A DNA stretch of 50,274 nucleotides, from NCBI RefSeq assembly GCF_003857035.1, contig NZ_QGSY01000077.1, positions 1 through 50,274 on the forward strand, in the 5' to 3' direction. Made by a program: the position numbers and the translations under genes. The DNA is from Micromonospora arida (GTDB lineage: Bacteria; Actinomycetota; Actinomycetes; Mycobacteriales; Micromonosporaceae). Positions 9,218 through 17,819 of this stretch are shown here, piece after piece; position 1 is the first letter of the stretch; each line of letters opens with the position of its first letter. The notes beneath the pieces were generated by a model. The model was not told the origin of the DNA and made no database searches. It saw nothing but the letters and a program-made list of their open reading frames with translations.

Positions 9218-10105
9218 ATGTCCACCACACCCGTGATCGAAGTCGAACAGCTGAACCTCACCTACGGCGACTTCCACGCCGTCAAGGACCTCTCCTTCGA
9301 GGTACGGCCCGGAGAGCTCTACGCACTGCTGGGCACCAACGGAGCCGGAAAGACCTCGACCCTGGAGGTTGTCGAGGGACACCGGAGGCCAACCTCGGGC
9401 GCCGTACGCGTCTTCGGGCACAGCCCCGACAACCGCCGAGCGGTACGTCCCCGAATGGGTGTCATGCTCCAGGAGAGCGGATTCTCCCCGGACCTCACCG
9501 TCCGTGAGTCCGTCGGCCTGATCGGCCGACTCACCGGACGCACCGACGACGTCGACCGGGTACTCGACCTCGTCGACCTCAGCAGCCGAGCCCGCCGCAA
9601 AGTGGCGCAGCTCTCCGGCGGGGAAAAACGCCGACTCGACTTCGCCACCGCCGTCTACGGCACCCCAGAACTGATCTTCCTCGACGAACCAACCACCGGC
9701 CTGGACATCCAGTCCCGCGACGCCGTCTGGACGAGCGTCGACCGACTCCGCGAAAACGGCGCCACCATCGTGCTCACCACCCACTACCTGGAAGAAGCAC
9801 AACAACGCGCCGACCGCATCGGACTGATGCACCAGGGCACCCTGCACCGCGAAGGCACCGTTACCGAACTGACCCGCACCCTGCCCGCCGTCATCCGCTT
9901 CACCATCCCCGCACCGGCACCGGCACCGGCGCTGCCGCTGCAGGCCGCCGTCGACGTGGACGGAAAGGTCGTAATCGAGACCTTCGAGCTGCAGAAGGAC
10001 CTGCACCTCCTACTCGGCTGGGCACAGGACCACGCCATGGACCTGCGGGACCTGGCGGCCGGGCCAACCCGCCTCGACGACGTCTTCCGCGCCATCAACA
10101 ACTGA
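9218..10105 (+). CDS. ABC transporter ATP-binding protein
   Basis: A 295-residue ABC ATPase of the ABC-2 (DrrA-like) exporter type. Walker A GTNGAGKTS is at residues 39-47, the signature LSGGEKRRLD near 135-144 and Walker B LIFLDEP just after, followed by the D-loop TGLD and the H-loop LTTHYLEEA. The C-terminal part holds a short Pro/Ala stretch (PAPAPAPALP) ahead of the accessory domain. ATG at 9218 is preferred; an upstream in-frame GTG at 9173 lies inside the palindrome. It is followed after 26 nt by its membrane partner. The substrate is unknown; linkage to a DesK/DesR pair is common for drug or lipid exporters. Confidence 0.92.
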   Translation: MSTTPVIEVEQLNLTYGDFHAVKDLSFEVRPGELYALLGTNGAGKTSTLEVVEGHRRPTSGAVRVFGHSPDNRRAVRPRMGVMLQESGFSPDLTVRESVGLIGRLTGRTDDVDRVLDLVDLSSRARRKVAQLSGGEKRRLDFATAVYGTPELIFLDEPTTGLDIQSRDAVWTSVDRLRENGATIVLTTHYLEEAQQRADRIGLMHQGTLHREGTVTELTRTLPAVIRFTIPAPAPAPALPLQAAVDVDGKVVIETFELQKDLHLLLGWAQDHAMDLRDLAAGPTRLDDVFRAINN

Positions 10106-10131
10106 CCCGCCATCTCGACAGGAGCGCCACC

Positions 10132-10851
10132 GTGTTGTCCATCGCCTCCAGCGAACTGATCCAGATCTTCCGCAACCGACTAGTGCTGATCACCAGCCTC
10201 ATCATCCCCGTCGTCGTCAGCGCCTACTTCGTCCGCCAACACGACACCTTCGCCGGCCTCGGCAGCCTCGGCTACATCGCCGCGATCATCCTGTTCACGA
10301 TCACCGCCTTCGGCCTCTACACCACCGCCGTCACCACCCTCGCCTCCCGACGCCAGAACCTCTTCCTCAAACGCCTGCGCTCCACCGCCGCAACCGACAC
10401 CACCATCCTCGCCGGCCTACTACTACCCGTCGTCGTCCTCGCCGGCGTGCAGGTGACCGCGATCCTGACCGCCCTCGCCGTGGTCGCCAGCGCACCGGCG
10501 AACATCGCCCTGCTCGTGGTCGCGACCACCGCCACCCTGGCCATGATGATCGCCCTGGCGCTGGCCACCGCCGGGCTGACGAACTCACCCGAACACGCCC
10601 AGGTCACCACCCTTCCCGTCTCCCTCGGCGTGATCTCCGTGGCCAGTTGGGTAGGCATCACCGGCACCGAGAATCTCGCCGCGCTCAAGCGGCTGCTGCC
10701 CGGTGGCGCGGCCACTGAACTGACCATGAACGCCTGGAACGGCGGCGTCGCCGTGACCGACTCCCTGCTCCTGCTCGCGCCCACGCTCGGCTGGGTCGTC
10801 GTCGCCGTCGCTCTGGCCACCCGACTCTTCCGCTGGGAGCCCCGCCGATGA
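10132..10851 (+). CDS. ABC-2 type transporter permease
   Basis: A 239-residue integral membrane protein with six predicted helices, the usual size of ABC-2 permeases. A short N-terminal part (SSELIQIFRNRLVL) leads into the first helix, and the charged loop ASRRQNLFLKRLRST between helices 2 and 3 is the typical coupling region. The start is GTG with aggag 9 nt upstream. It overlaps the next gene by 4 nt (ATGA). With the preceding ATPase it forms an exporter, probably as a homodimer of each subunit. Confidence 0.9.
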   Translation: MLSIASSELIQIFRNRLVLITSLIIPVVVSAYFVRQHDTFAGLGSLGYIAAIILFTITAFGLYTTAVTTLASRRQNLFLKRLRSTAATDTTILAGLLLPVVVLAGVQVTAILTALAVVASAPANIALLVVATTATLAMMIALALATAGLTNSPEHAQVTTLPVSLGVISVASWVGITGTENLAALKRLLPGGAATELTMNAWNGGVAVTDSLLLLAPTLGWVVVAVALATRLFRWEPRR

Positions 10852-11528
10852 CCACCGAAGCCCGGTTGGACGCGCCGACCCTGGTGGAAGATCTCCTGCT
10901 GCTCCTGTTCCAACCCAGGTCCGGGACCATCGCGGGAGAGAACACCCTCTTCTACGTCCTCGGCGGGGCGGTTCTCGCGGACCTCGCCCTCGGCGGTCAC
11001 CTGACCACCGAGGGCCGAGGGCGGGTCAGCAGCGTTGCGGGTCACCCACCATCGGACGGTCTCCTGCGCCCGGCGTGGGACTACCTCGCCGAGAAACCGA
11101 GGGGGGTGCAGACGGCCCTGGCCGCGATCGGTCCCGCCCTGCGCAAGCCGGTGTTGGAGCGGCTCATCGCGCGAGGCGACATCGACCAGGAGCCCCGTAA
11201 GGTGCTCGGCCTGTTCCGGACGACGGCCCTGCGCGACGGCAGAACCGAACGACGGGCCCGCCTGCTCGCCGACGTTCGACGGGTCCTCGTGGACGGCGCG
11301 GAGCCGCAGGCCCGTGTTGCCGCGCTGGCGGCGCTGCTCTCGGCGAGCGGGACGCTCCCGCAGTTCCACCGCGAGATCCCCTGGACGTCACCGGTGATCA
11401 GCCGAGCCAAGGAACTCGAGCGGGGCGACTGGGGCGCCGACGCCGCGGCGGCGGCCGTGACCCGCACCGTGACGGCCACCGTCGTCAACAGCGCCGTCGC
11501 GGCCATCACCGTGCTGCCGCGAAGCTAG
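10848..11528 (+). CDS. GOLPH3/VPS74 (GPP34) family protein
   Basis: A 226-residue protein of the GPP34 family, related to eukaryotic GOLPH3, which binds phosphoinositides on membranes. The family marks are the opening TLVEDLLLLLF, then LGGAVLADLALGG, the motif LLRPAWDYLAEKPRGVQ and the late VLERLIARGDI. Actinobacterial members are common and their role is not settled. It is translationally coupled to the ABC permease (ATGA), which suggests a membrane-linked function with the exporter. It ends 14 nt from the convergent LtrA gene. Confidence 0.88.
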   Translation: MTTEARLDAPTLVEDLLLLLFQPRSGTIAGENTLFYVLGGAVLADLALGGHLTTEGRGRVSSVAGHPPSDGLLRPAWDYLAEKPRGVQTALAAIGPALRKPVLERLIARGDIDQEPRKVLGLFRTTALRDGRTERRARLLADVRRVLVDGAEPQARVAALAALLSASGTLPQFHREIPWTSPVISRAKELERGDWGADAAAAAVTRTVTATVVNSAVAAITVLPRS

Positions 11529-11542
11529 GGCGCGTCCGCCGC

Positions 11543-12745
11543 TCACGGCCTGGAGTTGGCCGGGTGCGGCCGTTCGGGCGGTTTCCCTCTAGCGTGGACG
11601 GCGTCGGAAGCCGCGATGCCGGCGAGGACGACGACGGCGGTGACGGCCACGGCCAGCGGCGGCAGAAGGATCATGAACGGCGAGACGCCGGCAAGCGCCA
11701 GCGCGCCGACGATCCGGGAGTGGGACACCCGGGCGAATACGGCATGTTCCACCAGGGCTCGTCCGATCAGGAAGAGCATCGGTCCGCCGAGGACAACGAG
11801 GATCCACGCCGCGTTGGTGTGCCCGAACGGATGTTCGATCACAATTTCATATCCGACGGCAACAGCGACGATCCCGGCCACCATGAGTACGTGCGCGAGG
11901 AAAGCCTCCCGGATGAGGTGCGCGGGCTCAGCGGCGGCTCTGATGGCTTCGGGCAACAGTTGGCCCGCCCTGAAAACGTAGACGCGAAACAGCAGCACAG
12001 TCGTGATGAATGAAACCGCGAAGGCTGCCGCGGCTCCTCCTTGTCGGAACGAGGTGTCGCTGTAGGCCGACCCGGTCGTCAGAATAAGTTCGCCGAGGGC
12101 GATGATGAAGAATTGTCGGTAGCGCTCAGACAGGTATTCGGCCAGGACGGGCCATTGCCGTTGGGTGGGGCGGGACCACGGCGCGGGATAGAACAGCAGC
12201 AGTGCCGCGCCGTCGATGGCGATCGCGAGCGTCCACAACAGGCTGCGGGCCAGATCCGTCGCGATCGCGCCGGCGATCCACGGCACGGCCGACAACGTGA
12301 ACCAGAAGAACACTCCAGCCGCTCGGCGCTGAGCTTCGTGGCCGCGCAGCGTCGGCACGATGACCAGCCCACGGATGATGTGGACGGCGACGTACGCACC
12401 AGCGAAGGCCAGACCTCTGTCACCGAACGCGTGCGGCACCGCGACTGCCATCACCAGCGCGCCGAGCATGGCCGTGTAGACCAGCACCTGAAGCTGGGGC
12501 CGCTGTGGATCGTAGAGGTCGGTAACCCACGCCGTGACGAACCACAGCACCATGAAGGCCAGCAGCAACAGCAGCGTATCGCCAGCCTCGACGAGGACGA
12601 CTCGCTGCTCGGTAAGCTCCTCGACCAGCCGCTGCGAGACCCGATTGAGGGCAAAGATGAAGACCAGGTCGAAGAAGAGTTCCAGAAGGCTCGGTCGCTG
12701 CGGTTGCCCGGGTTTCCGAAGCAGCGCTGCTGCCCTTGTCGACAT
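11543..12745 (-). CDS. Low temperature requirement protein A (LtrA) family membrane protein
   Basis: A 400-residue membrane protein with about ten hydrophobic helices. The LtrA signature is at the start: SLLELFFDLVFIFALNRVSQRL. Further marks are WFVTAWVTDLYDPQRP and the mid-protein region LSERYRQFFIIALGELIL. The name comes from a Listeria mutant; the biochemical role is unknown. The ATG at 12745 is chosen because the family consensus begins soon after it and aggaa lies upstream; a longer in-frame extension to 12889 is unlike the family. It converges with the GPP34 gene. Confidence 0.88.
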   Translation of the reverse strand: MSTRAAALLRKPGQPQRPSLLELFFDLVFIFALNRVSQRLVEELTEQRVVLVEAGDTLLLLLAFMVLWFVTAWVTDLYDPQRPQLQVLVYTAMLGALVMAVAVPHAFGDRGLAFAGAYVAVHIIRGLVIVPTLRGHEAQRRAAGVFFWFTLSAVPWIAGAIATDLARSLLWTLAIAIDGAALLLFYPAPWSRPTQRQWPVLAEYLSERYRQFFIIALGELILTTGSAYSDTSFRQGGAAAAFAVSFITTVLLFRVYVFRAGQLLPEAIRAAAEPAHLIREAFLAHVLMVAGIVAVAVGYEIVIEHPFGHTNAAWILVVLGGPMLFLIGRALVEHAVFARVSHSRIVGALALAGVSPFMILLPPLAVAVTAVVVLAGIAASDAVHARGKPPERPHPANSRP

Positions 12746-13564
12746 GGGCCGCCCATTCCTGCCGGCTTCGCCTATCTGGGTATTGGTACCACGCCGGGCC
12801 GGCCGTCGAGTCGATACACGAAGAATGCCAGCGGACCACCCACCGCTTGGTAGGCGTCGCGATCCCATTCCTCCGTCGGGTCGGTCCACCCCCGGTAACA
12901 GGCACGAAGCGTCGCGCTACGAGCACGGGGTTGCACCTGCCTTCGCGGAGTACGCCCGTTGCGCCACACGGGCGCCGTCGGATCACCCGAGCGGGTCGGT
13001 GTGAGCCTCGTACACGCCTTGCGGTGCTCTACGCCTGCCTCGCCGGGATCGGCATAGCAGCGGTCGCGCTCGGCCTGCTGCCGACGCCTCCCGGCGAGTT
13101 GGTCCAGCGCTACGTCGGGTTGCCGGTCAGCTTCGTCAACTTCAGCATCGGTGTCGGCAGCTATCTGATCGCCGCTCTCATCGCGGCGTGCGACCGGGAG
13201 GCGACGGTGGACCGTCGGCTTCGCGACCCTTACGGCGTCACACCTCCGACCGGCGACATCTTCCCGCCGCCGATCAAAGGACACCGGCCCTGCGAATCCG
13301 AGGAGGCGTTCACTGACGCGGTGCGCCAGCTGGCCGACCACCTCCGCCGAGCAGGCGGTCAGGCGCCGGCTGCTCCGCGTCGCTCACCGGATCCGCCGTC
13401 CGGGGCACCGATCCCGGGGCTGCCTGAGGTCTCGGTTGCACTGCTCAGAAGTTGGGCCACGAGTGGCGGACAGCCGACACCAGAGCGCGATGTAGCCGAC
13501 TGTGACCATCACGTCACTACGCGCACACTCCTCTCCGACATGTTCCCGTCGACTGGAGGAACAG
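12746..13564. other. Stretch with no intact gene, only gene-like fragments
   Basis: About 820 bases between divergent genes. On the minus strand, 12903-12774 reads a coding-like 40-residue end (EEWDRDAYQAVGGPLAFF, then YRLDGRPGVV) that stops 26 nt before LtrA and has no convincing start. On the plus strand, 13024-13400 reads a two-helix membrane protein fragment. The mixture suggests decayed genes. Confidence 0.5.
13024..13400 (+). pseudogene. Fragment of a small membrane protein
   Basis: From a GTG at 13024 the frame reads two hydrophobic helices (LYACLAGIGIAAVALGLL and FVNFSIGVGSYLIAALIAA), then a charged stretch with DPYGVTPPTGDIFPPP and a helix AFTDAVRQLADHLRRAG. Third-position GC is high to about 13390 and then collapses. 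The frame has no stop until 14523, deep inside the next gene on the same strand, which begins properly at 13565 with its own RBS. So the C-terminal end of this gene seems lost or frameshifted. I do not recognise the family. Confidence 0.35.
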
Positions 13565-14650
13565 ATGCGTCTCCGATCGTTCGTCACCACGGCACTGGCC
13601 GCCGTCCTGGCCGCCGGCGCACTCGCGCCGCCGACGCCGGCTGCGGCGGCCACCGCCGACCGCTGGGGCTTCGCGTACGTCAAGGACCCCACAGTGCCGG
13701 TCTGGACCGTGCTGGACACCAGCCGGCAGTGGGGCAGCTGGAAGACCGCCTTCCCGGCCGCCTGGGCCGACGGCATCAAGCTCGCACCCGGCCGGTTCCA
13801 GGTCCGCTTCCCGCAGATCGGTGCCAGCTCACGCGGCGTGCCGCACGTGACCCCGGTGAACCGGACCGGTCACTACTGCGAGGTGGTCCGCTGGTTTCAG
13901 TCCGGCACCGACGAGATCGTCGACGTGCAGTGCCACAAACCGGGCGGCACGCGCGACGACACTCCGTTCACAGTGCTCTGGACGACCAGCTCGGGCGTGC
14001 TGCCGGCCGGCACCTCCCACGCGTACGTGCAGTGGAGCAGCGGCCTGGTGGCGCAGTCGTACAACTCCACCGGCGGCGTGAACACGGTCGGGCCGCTGGG
14101 CGTCGGGCAGTACCTGGTGCGGCTGCCCGGGGTGGGACTGGCCGATCTGCTCGCCGGCAACGTGCAGGTCACCGCCGTGCAGCCGAACGCCGGTCCCCGC
14201 CGCTGCAAGGTCTACTCCTGGAGCGCGGTCGGCACCGGCGTGCAGGTGTACGTCTTCTGCTACGACCAGGCAGGCGCGTTCATCAACACCGACTTCGTCC
14301 TCTCGTACCACCGTCGGCGGCCGGTGATCGGCTCCCTCGGCCCGCCCTCGTACTTCGGCTACCTGGGTACCGCTGTCGGCGGGCCGACCAACGACAACTC
14401 GGTGCTCGGCGTCGGCGCGAACACCGTGGCGCCGCTGGCGCCCTCCGGCCGCTATCTGGCGACCTTCCCGCAGGTCGGCATCAAGGAGACACACGCCCAG
14501 GTGGTGGCGCAGGGCGCCGGTAGCAACTACTGCCACCTCACCCAGCCCTGGACGTACACCACGAACGCCGACGTCGACGTCATCTGCTTCGACAACGCCG
14601 GCGTCGTCACCCCGCACCGCTTCCTGGCCACCTTCACCTCCCGGCTCTGA
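13565..14650 (+). CDS. Secreted protein of three tandem repeats, unknown function
   Basis: A 361-residue protein with a signal peptide ending about residue 28 (PTPAAAATA). The mature part is three repeats of about 105-115 residues. Each contains a Gly-x-Tyr/Phe-x-Val/Ala-x-Phe/Leu-Pro-x-Val/Ile-Gly motif (GRFQVRFPQIG, GQYLVRLPGVG, GRYLATFPQVG), then a Cys followed by an aromatic strand, then a second Cys in V-x-V-x-C, and a closing F-x-x-S/T strand. The two cysteines in each repeat probably pair. The start is ATG with ggagg 5 nt upstream. I cannot name a function; an extracellular binding or structural role is plausible. Confidence 0.75.
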   Translation: MRLRSFVTTALAAVLAAGALAPPTPAAAATADRWGFAYVKDPTVPVWTVLDTSRQWGSWKTAFPAAWADGIKLAPGRFQVRFPQIGASSRGVPHVTPVNRTGHYCEVVRWFQSGTDEIVDVQCHKPGGTRDDTPFTVLWTTSSGVLPAGTSHAYVQWSSGLVAQSYNSTGGVNTVGPLGVGQYLVRLPGVGLADLLAGNVQVTAVQPNAGPRRCKVYSWSAVGTGVQVYVFCYDQAGAFINTDFVLSYHRRRPVIGSLGPPSYFGYLGTAVGGPTNDNSVLGVGANTVAPLAPSGRYLATFPQVGIKETHAQVVAQGAGSNYCHLTQPWTYTTNADVDVICFDNAGVVTPHRFLATFTSRL

Positions 14651-14657
14651 CGTCGGG

Positions 14658-14695
14658 CCGCGCCGGCGGTGGCACTTCCGCTGCTGCCGGCGCGG
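14658..14695. terminator. Hairpin terminator
   Basis: 10-bp perfect inverted repeat (ccgcgccggc and its complement) around an 18-nt loop, 8 nt after the three-repeat protein stop. Confidence 0.6.
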
Positions 14696-14781
14696 TCGTG
14701 GCCCGGCGCTCGTGCTAGATCATCGACCTGGGGAGTGTGGACCAGACGGAGGCGTGCAACGAGCGACCGGCTGCGGCCGAG

Positions 14782-15174
14782 CTAACCGGCGGTCGCCTCA
14801 CGCTGGATCTGCTCGAACTGGGCGGCCATCGCGGCGGCCAGAGTCTGCGCGGCGGACAGTGGGCGAACCATGACCGTGAACTCATCGATCAGGCCGGTTT
14901 CGTCCAGGTGCAGGAAGTCGCAACCTTCGATGGCGACGTCGCCAATCTTCGCCTCGAACACCAGCGCGTGATCGCGACCCCCGTCGCCGCTCAGCTCACG
15001 GACATACCGGAAGTCCTCGAAGACCCGCAGCACGCCGCGCAGGATCGCTGCGGTGATGGCCTTTCCCGGGTAAGGCTTGAACGCCACCGGGCTGCGGAAG
15101 ACCACATCGTCGGCAAGGGCCGCCGTGATGGCATCGGGATCGCGTGCTTCAACTGCCGCGCGGAAGTCGATCAC
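14782..15174 (-). CDS. SnoaL-like / NTF2-like family protein
   Basis: A 130-residue protein of the SnoaL-like NTF2 fold. The typical order is visible: helix VIDFRAAVEARDPDAITAAL, strand DDVVFRSPV, a helix around AAILRGVLRVFEDF, then long strands HALVFEAKIGD and EGCDFLHLDETGLIDEF, which close with the family mark. Such proteins are ligand-binding or small-molecule isomerases/hydrolases, so a precise role cannot be given. GTG at 15174 is preferred to TTG at 15177 because TACGCT lies 6 nt upstream, a leaderless arrangement. It is a single-gene unit. Confidence 0.85.
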   Translation of the reverse strand: MIDFRAAVEARDPDAITAALADDVVFRSPVAFKPYPGKAITAAILRGVLRVFEDFRYVRELSGDGGRDHALVFEAKIGDVAIEGCDFLHLDETGLIDEFTVMVRPLSAAQTLAAAMAAQFEQIQREATAG

Positions 15175-15259
15175 CAAGCCAGCGTACGGGGTCTCCCAGG
15201 CGGCCGCTTACCAGTACTCGTCGAGTCTGCACCGCGCAGCAGCCAGGTGCGGGCAGCGA

Positions 15260-15310
15260 GACGGCCCGGCGATCGTCGGCCCTCGCCGGAGGGTTGATCG
15301 CCGGGCCGTC
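15260..15310. terminator. Hairpin terminator of the X-Pro peptidase gene
   Basis: Perfect 15-bp arms (gacggcccggcgatc at 15260-15274 and its complement at 15296-15310) with an inner ccctc/gaggg hairpin. It lies 40 nt beyond the minus-strand hydrolase gene end. Confidence 0.8.
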
Positions 15311-15350
15311 CCGGTGACGAGCCGCGCGTGGCGGCCCGCCGGTCAGCCGG

Positions 15351-17246
15351 TCAGAGGCCGGCGGCGTGCGCGGCGGCGGTACCGCCGACCACGGGTAGGA
15401 CGATGTTGCTGCTCTTCAGCGCGACCTGCAGATTCGCGGCGGTGGTGTCCGCCTGGCTGGAGTACTGCGGGTAGCTGGCCACGATGATCACGCCGATCCG
15501 GTGGCCGGGCTTGAAGACGTAGTCCTCCGGCAGCAGCGGGAAGCTGAAGTTGTACGACTCCCCCTGCACCAGGGGCACGGCGACGCGGATCGACTGCCGG
15601 TTCTGGGCGTCCATGATGCCCTTGGTGACCAGCTCGTAGTCGGCCGTGGCCACCCGCTTCGTGGTCTGCTTGTAGCAACCGTCGTCGGTCGGGCTGCTCT
15701 GACCCCAGCAGTCCTCCGTGGTCAGGGTGATGATCCCCTCGCCGGAGGCCCGGTGCGCGACCCGCTCGTCGGTGCCGTAGTCGACCAGGATCGCCCCGAG
15801 GTTGGTGTCGGTCTGGTCGGCAGAGGCTCGCAGTTGCACTGTGGGTGTGCCGGAGATGTGCAGCGGCGCGGAGAGTGGCGCGGAGAGGAAGGCCAGCCGG
15901 TTGGGCTGCACCACGTCCGGGTTGAGGATCATGGTGTTCTGGCTCTGCGTGCGGCTGTCCTGGAACGCGCCGGTCGCCGGCTTCGCGGTGGGCACCAGCC
16001 CGAGACCGCCCGCGCCGGTGGTGCCGGGCTGCAGGAACACCTCCGTGTCCGCCTTGCCGGGGATCGGCCAGTCGGCGTGGGTCTCCCACACGTCGGCGGA
16101 CCGCTCCAGGTCCACCCGCGGCTCGTCCATGATGCCGTTGGCGACGTTCTGCAGCCAGAAGTCGAACCACCGGTGCAGCGTCGACACCCACACCGCGCGG
16201 CGCGAGTCGAACGGGTCGACGTGACCCTCCTGCGACAGCCACAGCTTGCGCGGCACGTTGTTCTCCGCCAGGGCGTACCAGAACTTGCTGAAGTGGTCCG
16301 GTCGGACGTTGTCGTCGTTGAGGCCGTGGTAGAGCAGCACGCTGGCGGTGACGTTGGGGACCTTCTTGACGTAGCTGCGCTCGTTCCAGAAGGCCGTGTA
16401 GTCGCCGTGTTCGTCGCCGTCGGCGGCGCCTATCGCGTCGCGCACCGGCTTGCAGTACTCCCGGCGCTCGGGGTTGGTGACGGTGTTGGCCAGCGACGCC
16501 ACGTAGCTGTTGCCACGGGTGACCACGCCGTTGCTGCGCACGTAGTCGTAGTACTCGGTCGGTCCGCTGATGGGCACGACCGTGGTCAGGCCCTTCACGC
16601 CGGTTACCGCCGTGGCCATGGCCAGCGAGCCGTCGTACGACTTCCCGATCATCCCCGTCTTGCCGTTGTGCCAGTCCGCCTTGACGACCTCACCGGCGGC
16701 GTTGCGGGCGGTGGCCCGGCCGTTGAGCCAGTTGATGGCCTGCTTGGCGCTCAGGTTGTCCTGGTTGGCGTTGGTGGTCGGGCAGCCGGTGGAGTTGTTG
16801 GTACCGACCATGTCCAGCAGGATGACCGCGTAGCCGCGCGGCACGAAGTAGTTGTCGTAGAACAGCGGCCACTTGTCGAGCAGCCCGTCGCCGTCGAGGT
16901 CCGCCTTGCATTCGGACTCGTTGCCTCGGCAGACCGTCGAGTAGTAGGGGCTGGCGTCCATCACCACGGGGGCCTTGAGCCCCTGCGCGGTGGCCGCCGG
17001 CCGCATCAGGTCGAACGCGATGATGTCGCGCAGACCGTCGTTGTCGCTGTCGAAGGTGGAGTCGATGAACAGGCGTTCCCGGATGGCGTCGGCGTAGCCG
17101 AACACCGGCTGGGTGACGCCGTCCTGGACGACGATCGACGGCGGACCGTCCGCCGCCAGCGCCTGCGGCGCCGCGCCGAGGGCGGCGAGCACAGTCGCGG
17201 ACAGTACGGCCACGCCTGTGCGCCAGCGCGTTCCCACTGTAGGCAT
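15351..17246 (-). CDS. Secreted X-Pro dipeptidyl-peptidase / CocE-NonD family hydrolase
   Basis: A 631-residue secreted serine hydrolase of the S15/CocE group. A signal peptide ends near residue 32 (PQALAADG). The catalytic core has the nucleophile Ser203 in GKSYDGS, an Asp at 311 or 312 in GLNDDNV and His342 in EGHVDPF. The N-terminal RERLFIDSTFDSDNDGLRD is typical of secreted X-Pro dipeptidyl-peptidase-like proteins, with a possible Ca-binding DxDxDG-like loop and another at DLDGDG. The C-terminal third is the jelly-roll domain (PTVQLRAS, TNLGAILVDYG). The ATG has aaggag upstream. Cleavage after Xaa-Pro is the family expectation; esterase activity is the alternative. Confidence 0.9.
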   Translation of the reverse strand: MPTVGTRWRTGVAVLSATVLAALGAAPQALAADGPPSIVVQDGVTQPVFGYADAIRERLFIDSTFDSDNDGLRDIIAFDLMRPAATAQGLKAPVVMDASPYYSTVCRGNESECKADLDGDGLLDKWPLFYDNYFVPRGYAVILLDMVGTNNSTGCPTTNANQDNLSAKQAINWLNGRATARNAAGEVVKADWHNGKTGMIGKSYDGSLAMATAVTGVKGLTTVVPISGPTEYYDYVRSNGVVTRGNSYVASLANTVTNPERREYCKPVRDAIGAADGDEHGDYTAFWNERSYVKKVPNVTASVLLYHGLNDDNVRPDHFSKFWYALAENNVPRKLWLSQEGHVDPFDSRRAVWVSTLHRWFDFWLQNVANGIMDEPRVDLERSADVWETHADWPIPGKADTEVFLQPGTTGAGGLGLVPTAKPATGAFQDSRTQSQNTMILNPDVVQPNRLAFLSAPLSAPLHISGTPTVQLRASADQTDTNLGAILVDYGTDERVAHRASGEGIITLTTEDCWGQSSPTDDGCYKQTTKRVATADYELVTKGIMDAQNRQSIRVAVPLVQGESYNFSFPLLPEDYVFKPGHRIGVIIVASYPQYSSQADTTAANLQVALKSSNIVLPVVGGTAAAHAAGL

Positions 17247-17374
17247 GCAATCTCCTTGATGTGTCCGAGGCTGCGTACGCTACGAGCCGACGGCCTGTGC
17301 CACCACCTGCACGTGTAGGAACTTCACCGGGTGTGGTTCGACGCGGGCCGCACCGAGGTGCCTGCGCGACGAAA

Positions 17375-17767
17375 CTACGGCTGGTCGGCCAGCACCAGCT
17401 CCCTCAGCCGCTGGTCGAGTGTCGAGGCATCCAGCCCACCCGGCCAGCCTCGGAGCAGGGCGCCACCCTTGGCCACCAGCACGACGGCCGGGGGCTCCCG
17501 CACCGCGTACGAACGCCAGATCGTCTGCTGGTCGTCCAGGACGACCGGGTACTCCACCCGGTGAGCGCGGAGGTAGTCCTGGACCTCGTCGGCCTGGTCC
17601 GCGCCGGCCACGCCGACGAAGACCACCCGGTCCCGATAGCTGCGGGCAAGCTCACTGAGCGCGGCCTGACTGCTGGCGCAGGTGGTGCACCAGGAGCTGA
17701 AGAAGGTGAGTACGACGGGACGCTGCGCCCACAGCTCGGCGGCGGCGCTGCTGGGCGGATGCAGCAC
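17375..17767 (-). CDS. TlpA/thioredoxin-like protein with probable frameshifted signal peptide
   Basis: A thioredoxin-fold domain with the redox motif WCTTC (Cys27, Cys30 counted from the GTG at 17767), then VVFVGVAG and the cis-Pro loop REPPAVVLV, which is the TlpA/ResA plan for extracytoplasmic disulfide or peroxide reduction. Such proteins normally have a signal peptide or lipobox. The upstream gene ends in an ATGA junction (17823), and the ATG there begins a perfect secretory start, MRRVLLPLLLA, but in a different frame. A 1-nt loss or 2-nt gain near 17790 would join the two frames (AGAGEGSGVLHPP). So the gene is either frameshifted or starts, without signal, at GTG 17767. Confidence 0.7.
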   Translation of the reverse strand: MLHPPSSAAAELWAQRPVVLTFFSSWCTTCASSQAALSELARSYRDRVVFVGVAGADQADEVQDYLRAHRVEYPVVLDDQQTIWRSYAVREPPAVVLVAKGGALLRGWPGGLDASTLDQRLRELVLADQP

Positions 17768-17819
17768 GCCCGAGCCCTCGCCTGCGCCGGCGCCAGCAAC
17801 AGCGGCAGAAGTACCCGCC

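Noticed and set aside
12736..14523. 595-residue plus-strand frame
   Set aside because: It runs through the start of the three-repeat protein in another frame. Only the 13024-13400 part looks protein-like and was listed as a fragment.
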